DNA of 64,000 bases from JABDMH01 sp964428345 (GTDB lineage Bacteria > Bacteroidota > Bacteroidia > Chitinophagales > Saprospiraceae), in the NCBI GenBank assembly GCA_964428345.1, contig CAYRYD010000007.1, forward strand, positions 62,001-126,000. Direction: 5' to 3'. The position numbers and the translations under genes were made by a program. The notes beneath the pieces were generated by a model. That model made no database searches, was not told where the DNA came from, and worked only from the letters and a program-made list of their open reading frames with translations. This document shows positions 27,357 through 37,049 of the stretch, piece by piece (the first letter of the stretch is position 1; every line of letters starts with the position of its first letter).

Positions 27357-28688
27357 ATGAACCTTTCCTTAAATACCCTTACGATCAGATTGTTATCAGG
27401 CTGGCGAATTATAGTGCCATTGTTGTACGCTTATTCATTATGCGGCCAGGTTCAAATAGATCATTTTGTGCCTTTTAAATACCAGCTTGATATTCAGTTT
27501 ACGCCAGTGAAGAAGAAGCAGGTCCGTCAGGAGATCGCTGAAATTATTGAAATGCAACAGGATTTGAACGACGCTGATCTCCGGGAAATGAAATATTGGA
27601 ATGCTGCCTATCCGTCGTATCGCTGGCATCAGATATTGATGGAAATCAGCCAGTCACACCAGGGGCACAAGAATGGCGGACGAATGGCTATTTTACACCT
27701 GGCTATCTATGACGCCCTGGTAACAGTATGGAAGTATAAAAAAGCCAATAATCCGCAATCACCATTCCAAAGCCACCGGAAAGTAAAAAAACTGGGCCGG
27801 GCGAGAGATTATTCCCCCTTTGTCTGCGAGTGGAGTGCCGCAGCCGGAGCAGCTCATCAGGTCATCGGTTATTATTTCCCGGACCGCCAAGCCTACCTGG
27901 ACACGTTGCTGCACCGATTTAAAGTAGCCCGACTGAGAACCGGATTGCAGCTTCCATCGGAGATAGAAAATGGTCTGGAAATCGGTAAGCGGATAGCCGG
28001 GCTGTACATCGAGTACGCCAAAACGGATCGTACCGATCAGGTTTGGGAAGGACAGGTACCTGCCAAAGCAGGTTTATGGTCGGGAAATCCGGGAAAACGG
28101 GACCCCATGAAAGGTCAATGGAAACCGCTGACCCTGTTGAGACCCGATCAGTTTCGGCCCGGACCACCTCCCTCTGACTGGTCAGCCGATATGGAAGAAC
28201 TTCGGCAATTCAATGCAACACATCAAACCAGTGATATTGCCTGGAAGTGGAAAAGTGAACCGGTCTGGGACGATCTCATTGAACGGAAAATCCTGGAATA
28301 CAATCTGAATCCCCTGGAGGCCGCTTTTGCCAATGCTGTTTTTCATACTGCCCGATTTGATGCAACCATTGCTGCCTGGGATGCCAAATATCACTATTGG
28401 GGGATTCGTCCTTTTCAGTATGATCCGGAATTCAGACCGATTCTGGCGGACACCCCAAACTTCCCGGGCTATCCCGCCGGGCACACCACGGTTGCCGGTT
28501 CGATCGCCGCGGTGCTGTCGTTTTTATTTCCCCAGGATGAAAAGATGTTTCATAACCTGGCCCGGGAATGCTCTGAATCACGCTTTGAAGGCGGTGTTCA
28601 TTTCCGGACCGACAATGAAGTGGGGCTAGACGTTGGAAACAAGGTTGGCCATCAAGTCATTGAAGTATTTACCAAAGGAAAGCACTAA
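27357..28688 (+). CDS. Vanadium-dependent haloperoxidase / PAP2-like protein
   Basis: 443 residues from ATG 27357. The open frame extends to a TTG at 27306, but the ATG start is more natural; a hydrophobic stretch ('IIVPLLYAYSLCGQ') follows and may be a signal peptide. The body is the all-helical vanadium haloperoxidase/PAP2 fold: 'GGRMAILHLAIYDALVTV', 'AAAGAAHQVIGYYFPDR'. The phosphate/vanadate pocket shows 'PGYPAGHTTVAGS' with H376, and 'FEGGVHFRTDNEVG' with R/H (H415). Family members oxidise halides with H2O2 or act as acid phosphatases; which applies cannot be decided from the motifs alone. It is single and not linked to a halogenation cluster. Confidence 0.85.
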   Translation: MNLSLNTLTIRLLSGWRIIVPLLYAYSLCGQVQIDHFVPFKYQLDIQFTPVKKKQVRQEIAEIIEMQQDLNDADLREMKYWNAAYPSYRWHQILMEISQSHQGHKNGGRMAILHLAIYDALVTVWKYKKANNPQSPFQSHRKVKKLGRARDYSPFVCEWSAAAGAAHQVIGYYFPDRQAYLDTLLHRFKVARLRTGLQLPSEIENGLEIGKRIAGLYIEYAKTDRTDQVWEGQVPAKAGLWSGNPGKRDPMKGQWKPLTLLRPDQFRPGPPPSDWSADMEELRQFNATHQTSDIAWKWKSEPVWDDLIERKILEYNLNPLEAAFANAVFHTARFDATIAAWDAKYHYWGIRPFQYDPEFRPILADTPNFPGYPAGHTTVAGSIAAVLSFLFPQDEKMFHNLARECSESRFEGGVHFRTDNEVGLDVGNKVGHQVIEVFTKGKH

Positions 28689-28802
28689 GTCCCTTAAACA
28701 GCAGATCCTTAGGTATCCGCCAGGAAGACAGTACCTCGGAAAGTTCTTTCACCAACCCTTCAAGGTTTACTCCAGGTCCTATTAACTGGTGCTTCCGGAT
28801 TG

Positions 28803-29264
28803 ATGTGGGTTAAAAAGATGGGAAGAAACCAAAGCTTTAATCCGGAGCCACCAATCCCGGTATTCCTCATCGGAAATAAAAACAAGATGGGTTCGAAAAC
28901 CTATGAACTCGCCCTCGAACTTGGATGGCCCTACGGGGACATTCCAACCTACGTACTGACCCATAGAAGTTTAATATCAGACCGGAAAAATGTTGAATTC
29001 CATTCCGGTGATCTGAACAAAATTGTGAATGACCAGATAAAGACAAAACACAAAAATATTTGGATGGTCGGAGGCGGAATGCTCACAAAAGACTTTATCC
29101 GCCTGAAGCTGGCAGACGATATCAGGCTGACAATCCTTCCCATTATTTTAGGCGACGGATTACCATTTATAAACGACCTCCAGCAAGAACAGGCTTTACA
29201 CCTAAAAGACGCGACCGCCTACAAAAATGGGATGGTGGAATTGTGGTATGAAATCAGAAAATGA
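28803..29264 (+). CDS. RibD C-terminal/dihydrofolate-reductase-like protein, N-terminus missing
   Basis: The 153 residues from ATG 28803 are the C-terminal two thirds of a dihydrofolate-reductase-family protein: 'MGSKTYELALELGWPYGDIPTYVLTHRSL', 'IWMVGGGMLTKDFIRLKLADDIRLTILPIILGDGLPFI'. The N-terminal strand-helix with the 'ASLDG.IA' motif, found in whole members (about 180 residues), is absent. Upstream there is no recognisable copy of it in any frame. I read it as a truncated gene, possibly still made. Confidence 0.6.
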   Translation: MWVKKMGRNQSFNPEPPIPVFLIGNKNKMGSKTYELALELGWPYGDIPTYVLTHRSLISDRKNVEFHSGDLNKIVNDQIKTKHKNIWMVGGGMLTKDFIRLKLADDIRLTILPIILGDGLPFINDLQQEQALHLKDATAYKNGMVELWYEIRK

Positions 29265-29482
29265 ATCATGCCGCCGGAAGTGCGCCTTAGCGTTACCCTG
29301 AAAGTAAATGCTACCAAAAATAGCGGTGAGTGTATTATCTTCAAAGGATGTGTGACGATAACCCGGAATGAATACTATCTAATTCTTCAGACAACGAACC
29401 GAATACCGGAAGTCTTGAACATACTGCCTCTCAATACATTGTCATCGTTATAGACAAGGACCCGCAACCAGCCATTGTTTTC
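29265..29482. other. Intergenic spacer
   Basis: No feature recognised between the reductase-like gene and the first beta-helix relic. A 61-codon ORF at 29268 has no family character. Confidence 0.3.
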
Positions 29483-29612
29483 GATCTCTATTTCTGGTCC
29501 GTTGCCGGATTAATCCCCGTGTTTTTAAGGGTCGATAAATACTACAGGCGATCCCCGGGATCGGCCAACTTATTGTTTGTGGGGTCGTGGATAAGACTGT
29601 CCCGGTGGGTGA
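29483..29612 (-). pseudogene. Relic of the N-terminal segment of a beta-helix surface protein
   Basis: This stretch aligns base for base with 33690-33800, which encodes 'DDNGNELADPGDSLQYKSILKNTGMNPATGLEYEIED' near the N-terminus of the giant protein at 30578-33901. Shared blocks include CCGTATTTTTGAGG against CCGTGTTTTTAAGG, and CCCCGGGATC. The frame is broken by stops. It lies beyond the C-terminal relic (29760-30264), so it belongs to a further, eroded downstream copy. Confidence 0.7.
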
Positions 29613-29759
29613 TCGCAAGTTAGGCCATTAATGAAGCAGATGGTTCGGGGCAGACGACCACCTACTAAACAATGAACGGTAATATCCTTAACATGTTCTT
29701 TATTGCCAAAGTCATGCTCTTTTCGTCAATAGTCTCATACAATTCATATCATTCATCTT

Positions 29760-30264
29760 TTACAGTGTCAGACAAGATGCCCCACCCACAAATCCACTTC
29801 CACCTCCTCTGACAATATGCGCAGCACCTGCATATCCTGATGGCCGAATCGTTGTGCTGAAGCGTTGACGCAACCTGATATCATCTGTCATCAACCCTGA
29901 TCTTGTCACATCGTTTCCAGCAAAATGCACACTTAACATGCCGTTTGCGCCAGCAATGGTCAATGTAATAGGCGTCCCATTAAAGTGCGGTAGAAAAATT
30001 AATAGTCGTACAGAGGTACAGATTCGCATATTGGATGGCTGACCGGATGGTTACAGTACCACCTGTTGTCAATGCGGAAGCCGCAGGGTTGGCGGCTGGT
30101 TGGTCTTTAGGCTGAATATCCGTAATTTGAGCAAAACCCGGAACCGAGGTTGCAGAGACGGGTACCAACAGACATGAAAGGCAGCGCGTAGCTATCCTGC
30201 CCCGATGGTTATCGTGGAAAAATTTCGAAAACCTGGCATAAATAAAAGCGGAAAGTTTTTCCAA
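29760..30264 (-). pseudogene. Relic of the C-terminal segment of the beta-helix surface protein
   Basis: The reading frame from 30029 to 29760 ends 'GNDVTRSGLMTDDIRLRQRFSTTIRPSGYAGA...GGGSGFVGGASC', a diverged match to the end of the giant protein ('GNDVTGSGLEPDDDIRIRQRFNTTIRLPGYGGA...GGGGGGFVGGAPC'). Another frame (30264-29980) carries 'DQPAANPAASALTTGGTVTI'. The two are joined by a shift near 30010. This is a tandem duplicate that has lost most of its length. Confidence 0.75.
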
Positions 30265-30436
30265 ATTGTGATTTTTAAGGTTGTCTGTTTGCTTGTCTGC
30301 ATAAGGATTTGCAGGATTTCAAAATTTACTGAATGAAGCAGGCCCATGCTGAAAATCCTCCAATTCTGAAAATCCTGATTCAGACATTTTCCCCGCCGTC
30401 TCTTCTAAAATGCCTTTGCTTTTCCGAAACACCCTG

Positions 30437-30563
30437 CAAGCGCCGGTTGCAAACCGGCGGCAGCAGGAAGACTGGTCGCCAGCGGGGGAAGCGGAAGACT
30501 GTGCACCAGCGGGGTACTTCCTTCAAGCGCCGGTTGCCTTCCCGGCAGCAGCAGGAAGACTGG
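30437..30563. repeat. Two-copy GC-rich repeat with palindrome
   Basis: CAAGCGCCGGTTGC ... GCAGCAGGAAGACTGG occurs at 30437-30475 and again at 30524-30563, with a middle that differs (AAACCGGCGG against CTTCCCGGCA). In the first copy GCCGGTTTGCAACCGGC-type pairing makes a hairpin. It lies just before the 3' end of the giant beta-helix gene. Confidence 0.75.
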
Positions 30564-30577
30564 CAAACGGTCAGGCT

Positions 30578-33500
30578 TTAAGGCGTTTGACAAGGCGCCC
30601 CGCCGACAAAACCACCACCGCCACCGCCCACGTTGTGAACGGAACTAACGGTTGGTGCAGGAGTAGCACCTGGCGGATCATTGTTCCCTGCAACAAATGC
30701 GTTGACTGCTGCCGTATCGTTGTTTGCACCTCCGTAACCAGGTAGTCGAATGGTTGTATTAAACCGCTGGCGTATTCTGATATCATCATCTGGCTCAAGC
30801 CCAGATCCTGTTACATCATTTCCACTAAGCACCACGCACAATGTTCCATTGTCGCCAGCGGCAGCCCCTGCATCTATTCGAATTCCATTGAGCGCAAAAC
30901 TTCCCGGGTTCTTCACGGTGTTGCCGGTAACTGTTGCATTCAAATTTGAGCTTCCTTCTTTAGTAGTTAAGAAAATACCATATGGGTTCGCATATTCATA
31001 AGCTTGGTTGCCGGTAATTGCAACAGTGGATACTCCTGCCCCATTGCTGACTACAGATATACACGTACCACTTTCGCATCCTGAATCGGGGTCATCAGGT
31101 GTACCTATCGTATTGTTTGAAATGGTACCAATCAAAGAGGCTGTCGCTGTGGAAGCGGTACCCAGATTGATATTGATGCCCTCATCGAAAGCTTGTTGGA
31201 TATTGTTATTACTAATAGTATAGACCACATCAGAAGAACCTGAGGGGCTAATTGTAATGCCTCCACCGACTACATTTGGATCATTGGCGGCAGTAGTATT
31301 TAGTACGTTATTGCTAAAAGTGATGTTGGTCGTTCCTGAAGCATCTGCAGTTGTTGAAGTTTGGAAATGATCGCCTTTGTTGTCTGTGAATGTGCATCCG
31401 GTAATACTAACAGTCATGGAACCTGTACCATTGTTCTCCAACAAAATCCCGTCATTCCCTGTGGTCATGTTTGTGTTGGTGATAGAAGTGTTTGTTACGT
31501 TAAAAGAGGACAAAGTTCCACTACCTGTGTTGGCGATGCGCACGTTGTTTTCCGAAGAGCCACTAACTGTACAACCTGTCATGCTCCCGGAACCGGTTAG
31601 CTGGATTAGCTCAATTCCATGCTCACCAACAGCGTTGCCGTTGTTGGTAACATTCATGTACGAAAGGTTTAAGTTATAAGTTGTATTTGCTAAGAAGCCG
31701 GTAGCTGTAGAAAATTGAATAGTACCGCCTGTTCCTGAGCTTCCTGTTCCCGTCACCGTCAATCCCCCGTTCGCACCCGTATTATTCAACACAATCCCAT
31801 TCGCCGGGTCGGCTGCCACCGTGTTGTTGCCCGATGAAATGCTTTGGAAAGTCAAGCCGCTGGCACCGATGGTCGTGCTCGTCACGTTGAGGGCGGTGGC
31901 GGAGGTGCTGTTGATGGTATTGCCCGTGTCTTGCACCGTCACCGTGCCACCGCCGGTGGCGTTAAAGCCTGTGCCGCTGGTTGTGGAGATGGCAAGCCCG
32001 CCGCCGGTGAAGTTGATGGTGGCGCCGGTGTTGCTGGTCAGGCTGACGCCGTTTGCGGTACCGGAAGAGATGCTCTTACTGGAGCCGCTGAAAGCCACCG
32101 TGCCGCCCGTGTTGCTCCCCACGGCAATGCCGATGCCTGTGCCAGTCGAGGAGATGGCGCCCGTGAAGCTGGTCGTTCCGCCGGTACGGCTATTCACGGC
32201 CAAGCACGCTCCTGCGGTACTGGTGATGGAGCCGTTGTAGGTGATGTTGCCATTGCCACCGTTGACGAAGAACTCGTTGCTGGCGCTGTTGGAGATGGCG
32301 CTGCCGGAAGCAAATGTGATTGCCGCTTCTGAAGACTGGATTTCGACGGCGGAACCGGCAGCGGCGTTGTTGTTGATGGTGGTGGTGCCGAAGCTGATGG
32401 TGCCGCCGGTGGGGCTTAAGATTTCCAAGCCGATGGCGTTGGAGGTATTCGGGTTGTTGATGCTCAGCGTCCCGGTCGTGATGTTGCGGTTGCCCCCTGC
32501 GATGCGGATACCCTTGTCACGGCGGCCGTTGATAGCAAGCCCTGCGAAGGTAATCGCCCCGCCGCCGCCGCTGATATTCAGGCTGATGTTGCCGCCTGCC
32601 ACAGGCGAGTTGATGGTGGTGGTGCCGCTGGCGGTAACGGTGCCGGTGTTGTTGATAAGCTGGATGCCGTGGCTGCCGGTGCCGCCGATGGTGATTGCGG
32701 CGAAATTGGTGCTGGCGCCTGAGGAAGTGCCATCGATGAGCAAGCCGATGCCGGTGGTATTGGAGACGGATGTGGCGCCAGACACGGTGAACGAGCCACC
32801 CGAGCCGCTCAGGTGAACGCCGTTGGTGCCACCGCCCGATGTCAGGCTGCCGAGCATGACCGCCAGCGAAGCGCCGTTGTCGGTGCGGAAGCCGCCGCCG
32901 GTGGAGTTGTTGATGTTCACCTCGCTGATGGTCAGCGTTCCCACGTTGCCGTTGTCATCAATGGCGAAGTCGGCGCAGTTGCCGACGTTCAAACCCCGGA
33001 TGGTATTGTTTTGAGCAAGCGAAATACCGTCGCCGCCCGCATTGGTGATGACGGGGCGTGTACCGTTGATATTTGGCAAGGCGACGCTGTTCGCCGCCAG
33101 GGTGAAAGGAAGAACGCCGGCGAGGTTCGCTGCGCCGGTGTGTCCCTCACCAAAGAGCCTTTCGTTGTTCGCCAGTACGATGCCGCCGGTATAGTCTGTG
33201 CCGGTATATTCGATGTAAACCACTTCGCCTGCTGCTGCAGAGCCAGCGTTGAAGTCAGCCAGTGACGTGAACGGCGTATTGACCCGCCCATCGCTCGTCG
33301 TTGCCATCGAGCTGTTGTCGATAAACCAGAGCATGTTTGACACCGTCAGCGTGACGGTGCCGTCGTTTATAGCAGGAGCATTCGGCATCGCATTGCCATC
33401 CTCGAGTGTATAGGTAAAGCTGTCGTTTCCCGTAAATCCGGCAGGTGGGGTGTACTCGAAGCTGCCGTCGGCATTCACCGTCACCGTCCCCCCCATGGCC

Positions 33501-33901
33501 GTGGCCTGCGCGACCTGCGGTGTGATCGTTGCCAGCATCAGGTTGTCGTCAAAATCATTCACTTTCAATCCCGATCCCGCAGGAACCATGATGCCGACGT
33601 TGCCGGTCACCTCGTACATGTCGTCAGCGGCCACCGGTGAGGTCCTGATCGAGTTGGTATTCAAATTAAGATTCAACGCATCTTCAATCTCGTACTCCAG
33701 ACCCGTCGCCGGGTTCATCCCCGTATTTTTGAGGATCGATTTGTACTGCAAACTATCCCCGGGATCAGCCAGCTCGTTTCCATTGTCATCATGAAGGAGG
33801 CTGTCCGTTTTGGTGGCTTCCACCTGGGAATAAAGCATCTGTCCTCCACCCGTCAGGATCGTCAAGATAGTCAGAAGGCTAAACCAAACCTTGAAATTCA
33901 T
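30578..33901 (-). CDS. Giant beta-helix surface protein
   Basis: 1,107 residues with a signal peptide ('MNFKVWFSLLTILTILTGGGQMLYSQ'). Residues about 30-70 look like a DUF11/CARDB-type adhesion module ('DGNELADPGDSLQYKSILKNTG'); residues 75-190 are a cadherin-like/Ig-type module ('GGTVTVNADGSFEYTPPAGFTGNDSFTYTLEDGN'). From about 200 on, short G/T/S/N-rich strands repeat ('GTISFGTTTINNNAAAGSAVEI...'), typical of a right-handed parallel beta-helix. A low-complexity end ('GGGGGGFVGG') follows. I see no transmembrane anchor or type IX sorting domain. It is likely exported and extended; role unknown (adhesion is a guess). Eroded copies lie downstream (29483-30264). The GC-rich repeats create long ORFs on the opposite strand that are not genes. 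Confidence 0.8.
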   Translation of the reverse strand: MNFKVWFSLLTILTILTGGGQMLYSQVEATKTDSLLHDDNGNELADPGDSLQYKSILKNTGMNPATGLEYEIEDALNLNLNTNSIRTSPVAADDMYEVTGNVGIMVPAGSGLKVNDFDDNLMLATITPQVAQATAMGGTVTVNADGSFEYTPPAGFTGNDSFTYTLEDGNAMPNAPAINDGTVTLTVSNMLWFIDNSSMATTSDGRVNTPFTSLADFNAGSAAAGEVVYIEYTGTDYTGGIVLANNERLFGEGHTGAANLAGVLPFTLAANSVALPNINGTRPVITNAGGDGISLAQNNTIRGLNVGNCADFAIDDNGNVGTLTISEVNINNSTGGGFRTDNGASLAVMLGSLTSGGGTNGVHLSGSGGSFTVSGATSVSNTTGIGLLIDGTSSGASTNFAAITIGGTGSHGIQLINNTGTVTASGTTTINSPVAGGNISLNISGGGGAITFAGLAINGRRDKGIRIAGGNRNITTGTLSINNPNTSNAIGLEILSPTGGTISFGTTTINNNAAAGSAVEIQSSEAAITFASGSAISNSASNEFFVNGGNGNITYNGSITSTAGACLAVNSRTGGTTSFTGAISSTGTGIGIAVGSNTGGTVAFSGSSKSISSGTANGVSLTSNTGATINFTGGGLAISTTSGTGFNATGGGTVTVQDTGNTINSTSATALNVTSTTIGASGLTFQSISSGNNTVAADPANGIVLNNTGANGGLTVTGTGSSGTGGTIQFSTATGFLANTTYNLNLSYMNVTNNGNAVGEHGIELIQLTGSGSMTGCTVSGSSENNVRIANTGSGTLSSFNVTNTSITNTNMTTGNDGILLENNGTGSMTVSITGCTFTDNKGDHFQTSTTADASGTTNITFSNNVLNTTAANDPNVVGGGITISPSGSSDVVYTISNNNIQQAFDEGININLGTASTATASLIGTISNNTIGTPDDPDSGCESGTCISVVSNGAGVSTVAITGNQAYEYANPYGIFLTTKEGSSNLNATVTGNTVKNPGSFALNGIRIDAGAAAGDNGTLCVVLSGNDVTGSGLEPDDDIRIRQRFNTTIRLPGYGGANNDTAAVNAFVAGNNDPPGATPAPTVSSVHNVGGGGGGFVGGAPCQTP

Positions 33902-34006
33902 GTGAGTGAAATTAGGTTTATTCTTTGTGATTCCACACAGTTTCTGACATTTGACTGAGCTTTCCGGTTGATTCAGACGGTCTCTTCTGACCCTGCTATT
34001 TATTCC

Positions 34007-35092
34007 TCAATCATCGTGCTCTATCATCCATAACATGATATGATGGACAAAATCATCCAGGTTTACCAGATCCGTGTTTGCCAGTATAATGATTGTTACC
34101 TCTTCCGCAGGCAAGTAAACCAGCATGGCTTTTGAACCCATAATATCTCCCGGACGCTTAAAGACCCGGTACTTCCTGGAATTCCTGGTCAAATCGTAGA
34201 TCCAAAGGCCATAGCCATATTCATCGAGACCAGGAGTTAAAAGTTTTTCCAAACTACTGATTTCAATTAGTTTTCCCGAAAACAGTGCGGAAGCAAATTT
34301 TTGCAGATCATAAATGGTCGAGTACATCGCACCGGCCGTGTACCAGTTCTGGATGTAAACGGGCAGATCATTTACTAATCCAATCGAATCGTTCATGGTA
34401 AAATAGGAATCAGCCAGATTTTCAAGGATCTGGTACTGGTATAATAAACCTGAATTGGTCATCTGCAGTGGCTCCAGGATTTCAGCATGCAATACCTCAT
34501 GAAAGCTCTTGCCTTCAATATTTTCAATGATTTTACCTAAAATCAGATAATCTCCATTATTGTAATTGAAGACTTTTCCTGGTTCATTGACGAGATCCTG
34601 ACTGTGATATTTTATAATCAGGCTATCCAAAGTGTGAGGGAGTTGCCATGCCACCATGCCCACTTCCAGCGCCTCTTCCTTACTGGCAGGGCCAAAATAC
34701 GGGAGCCCTGAAGTGTGGTTCAATAATTGGTGGATGGTAATCCTGTCGACGCCTTCACCGGGATACTCCGGATAGTAGTCACTTATTGTTGCTCCCAGGT
34801 CAATCTTGCCCTGTTCAGCCAATTTCATGATCAGCACCGAAGTAAAAAGTTTAGTGATGGATGCGATCTTGTACCTGGTCTCAAGGGTGTTTTTCACCTT
34901 GAATGGTTGGTTTGCCAGACCGTAACTTTTACTGAAAAACGCTTCCTGTCCTTTTTGGATGAGCATAGAGCCACTAAATTTATTGGCTTTCACATAGGAC
35001 TCGATGGAGTCCAATACCCTCGGTGACTGGCCGGAGGCTGTCCCGGATATGGCCATGATCATGGTCATCAAGGTGACTATTCCTGTTTTCAT
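34007..35092 (-). CDS. Serine hydrolase (beta-lactamase class C / PBP4-like)
   Basis: 361 residues from ATG 35090-35092, giving a signal peptide ('MKTGIVTLMTMIMAISGTASGQ'). The beta-lactamase/transpeptidase fold is clear: S78-I-T-K81 in 'YKIASITKLFTSVL' is the SxxK nucleophile motif, Y177-N-N179 in 'FNYNNGDYLILG' is the YxN motif, and 'NHTSGLPYFG' is typical of the family. Periplasmic members include class C beta-lactamases, D-aminopeptidases, esterases and transpeptidase relatives; the true substrate is unknown. It lies alone on the minus strand beside the beta-helix gene. Confidence 0.88.
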   Translation of the reverse strand: MKTGIVTLMTMIMAISGTASGQSPRVLDSIESYVKANKFSGSMLIQKGQEAFFSKSYGLANQPFKVKNTLETRYKIASITKLFTSVLIMKLAEQGKIDLGATISDYYPEYPGEGVDRITIHQLLNHTSGLPYFGPASKEEALEVGMVAWQLPHTLDSLIIKYHSQDLVNEPGKVFNYNNGDYLILGKIIENIEGKSFHEVLHAEILEPLQMTNSGLLYQYQILENLADSYFTMNDSIGLVNDLPVYIQNWYTAGAMYSTIYDLQKFASALFSGKLIEISSLEKLLTPGLDEYGYGLWIYDLTRNSRKYRVFKRPGDIMGSKAMLVYLPAEEVTIIILANTDLVNLDDFVHHIMLWMIEHDD

Positions 35093-35601
35093 TTGCATCC
35101 TGTTTTGAAGTTTTAGAGTAACATAATCAATTATAATCACATTTGTAAATATTATAGACGCATGAAGGTAGATTTTGTTACTTCAATACTTCAGTTTCCG
35201 GAAGCCGAAGCAGATCCCGCCATCCCGCACCTCAAATAGTTGATCTGGAGTAACATCGCCAGCGCATTTGGATGGTTCTCCTTTCCTCTACCCTGCTTCA
35301 TTGCCCGGATGATCAGGGAAGAACCGAAAGGGTTATCGGAGTAACTCCGGTAGTACCTTTTGAGTGCATATAGTGCACTTTTCTTTCTGGAAAGCTGCCG
35401 TAAAGCAGATGCTTTCGTAATTTTTGGAAGGATTCACACATCCAAGAACTGGAAGGTGCCTCTGAGGGAATTTGCTAGCTTCAGGTACTGGTACTGTATT
35501 TAAGTTGCTAGAATCCGCAGTGATGATACAGGAAATGTGCTTATATTAGGCAGATACAGGCAATAAGTAAGAACACCCAACTTTAATAATCGTCAGACTG
35601 A
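35093..35601. other. Intergenic region without a recognised gene
   Basis: About 500 bp between divergent genes. No ORF of quality, tRNA or repeat noticed; promoters for both neighbours should lie here. Confidence 0.4.
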
Positions 35602-36699
35602 ATGTGCAGGACATACAACATTATTGGTTCACTTACGACTTTAAAATCACATTTAGAAAAGAACAACATTTATGACTTCAAATCTTTAAAAGACGTAATT
35701 GATTTTCAAAGCTCATTCACGACTTACCGACAGCAATTAATTTCTCATCATGAAAACTTGATTGAGCAAGAGAAAAACATGCTCAAAACGGATTTGCAGC
35801 AGTTAGACGCAGCGATAGAAACACTAAGACAGCAATCAGAACAAAGATTGACAGACGAAATTGACAAATTGAAACAGAAATTGAACATTTCGTCATACGA
35901 AGCACCAACAAACTTTTTTCAAAATCTATTAAGGTCTTTAACACAATGGAATTACAAAAGACAAATCAAGCGTAAAGAACACAATTTTGATACAGAAGTA
36001 AAAAAGTCAATTAGCAAGCTTGTCGACATTCAACAAGTCAAAAATAATCGCTATCAATTCATAAATACACAATTTGGTGATGCAGTAAGTCAAAGTTCCC
36101 GACAAACTTTGTCAGAACTTGAAAGGAAAAAAGCAACGATAGACGAATTAAACAGTTTCATTTATGGTGCGTTGGGCGAACAAAAAGTTGTAAAAACATT
36201 AGAAACTCTATCAGACGAATATTTTTTGATTAATGACTTTGCAATTTCCTTTTCACCTGCAATCTACAATAGACAAGAGAAGGACCACATAAAATCAGTT
36301 CAAATTGACCATTTACTTGTCGCACCATCAGGTATATTTCTCATCGAGACAAAAAATTGGAGTGCAAAATCATTGGAGGATTTAAGCTTACATTCACCAG
36401 TACAGCAAATCAAGAGGACGAGTTATGTATTGTTTAAATTACTTAACAATGAAAGGAGTAATTTTCATCTCCGTCTAGACAAACATCATTGGGGTGATAG
36501 AAAAATATCAATTAAAAACCTTATTGTTTTAATTAATACAAAACCAAAAGAAGAGTTTCAGTACGTAAAGATTTTGACTTTAAATAAACTTATTGGTTAC
36601 ATAAATTATTTTAAACCAACTTTTTCAAGTATTGAGACACAAAGGATTGCTGACTTCTTGTTGAAGATTAATGACCAAAAGATGATAGAGACAAAATGA
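35602..36699 (+). CDS. NERD-domain (nuclease-related) protein, AT-rich
   Basis: 365 residues. Residues 30-185 are strongly helical and coiled-coil-like ('ENLIEQEKNMLKTDLQQLDAAIETLRQQSEQRLTDEIDKLKQKL'). Residues 188-300 form a NERD domain, a PD-(D/E)xK-like nuclease relative: 'YGALGEQKVVKTLETL' (E193), 'VQIDHLLVAPSGIFLIETKNW' (D236, E249, K251). NERD proteins are often found in DNA-processing and defence settings. Codon use is much more AT-rich than the genes around it. It is followed, 350 bp downstream, by a tRNA-Arg gene. No integrase or partner gene is seen. I infer horizontal acquisition; the function is not known. Confidence 0.85.
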   Translation: MCRTYNIIGSLTTLKSHLEKNNIYDFKSLKDVIDFQSSFTTYRQQLISHHENLIEQEKNMLKTDLQQLDAAIETLRQQSEQRLTDEIDKLKQKLNISSYEAPTNFFQNLLRSLTQWNYKRQIKRKEHNFDTEVKKSISKLVDIQQVKNNRYQFINTQFGDAVSQSSRQTLSELERKKATIDELNSFIYGALGEQKVVKTLETLSDEYFLINDFAISFSPAIYNRQEKDHIKSVQIDHLLVAPSGIFLIETKNWSAKSLEDLSLHSPVQQIKRTSYVLFKLLNNERSNFHLRLDKHHWGDRKISIKNLIVLINTKPKEEFQYVKILTLNKLIGYINYFKPTFSSIETQRIADFLLKINDQKMIETK

Positions 36700-36951
36700 A
36701 ATTGAAAGTATGGCAAATATAAATCTTACTGCCTGTAACAAGGGTATTGCCAAAGGTCCTTCTGGATGACACATTTTTATTCTACGAAGCTTGTCGTATT
36801 TAGTTATATAAAGAAAGCCAGGGAGTTACTTAAAATCCGGGTACTGGATCATGTTATTATCACCTCACAATCTTATTTCAGCTTTGCTGACGATGGTCAA
36901 ATCTAAAGACCTTTATATCACGGTAAAAACAACCCAATTTCCAGAATTCAG
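36700..36951. other. Non-coding stretch between NERD gene and orphan promoter
   Basis: No gene recognised. The composition stays AT-rich up to about 36950, then changes towards the tRNA. Confidence 0.4.
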
Positions 36952-37003
36952 TATCTTTGCTTAGACATATCAAGGTCTAGCTGTGTTGTACCTATGTTGT
37001 ACC
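36952..37003 (+). promoter_or_regulatory. Orphan promoter-like box and 11-bp-spaced direct repeat
   Basis: TATCTTTG (36952-36959) is a perfect match to the Bacteroidota -7 element TAnnTTTG; a clear -33 TTG is not seen. Downstream lie two direct copies of TGTTGTACC (36984-36992 and 36995-37003). Similar leader repeats occur before tyrosine-integrase genes in Bacteroidota, by my recollection. Here no gene follows, only the tRNA in the opposite direction. Confidence 0.4.
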
Positions 37004-37009
37004 CATCAT

Positions 37010-37036
37010 AAAAAAGCCCCTGATTATCAGAGGCTT
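37010..37036 (-). terminator. Terminator of the tRNA-Arg gene
   Basis: On the minus strand, AGCCTCTGA and TCAGGGGCT form a 9-bp stem (with one G-U) around a 2-nt or larger loop, and TTTTTT follows. It starts about 14 nt past the tRNA 3' end. Confidence 0.8.
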
Positions 37037-37049
37037 ACAAAAGATCTAG

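Noticed and set aside
31821..33265. Several plus-strand ORFs of 139-191 codons
   Set aside because: They lie opposite the Gly/Thr/Ser-rich repeats of the beta-helix gene and have proline/valine/leucine-rich, unstructured content that follows from the reverse complement of the repeats.
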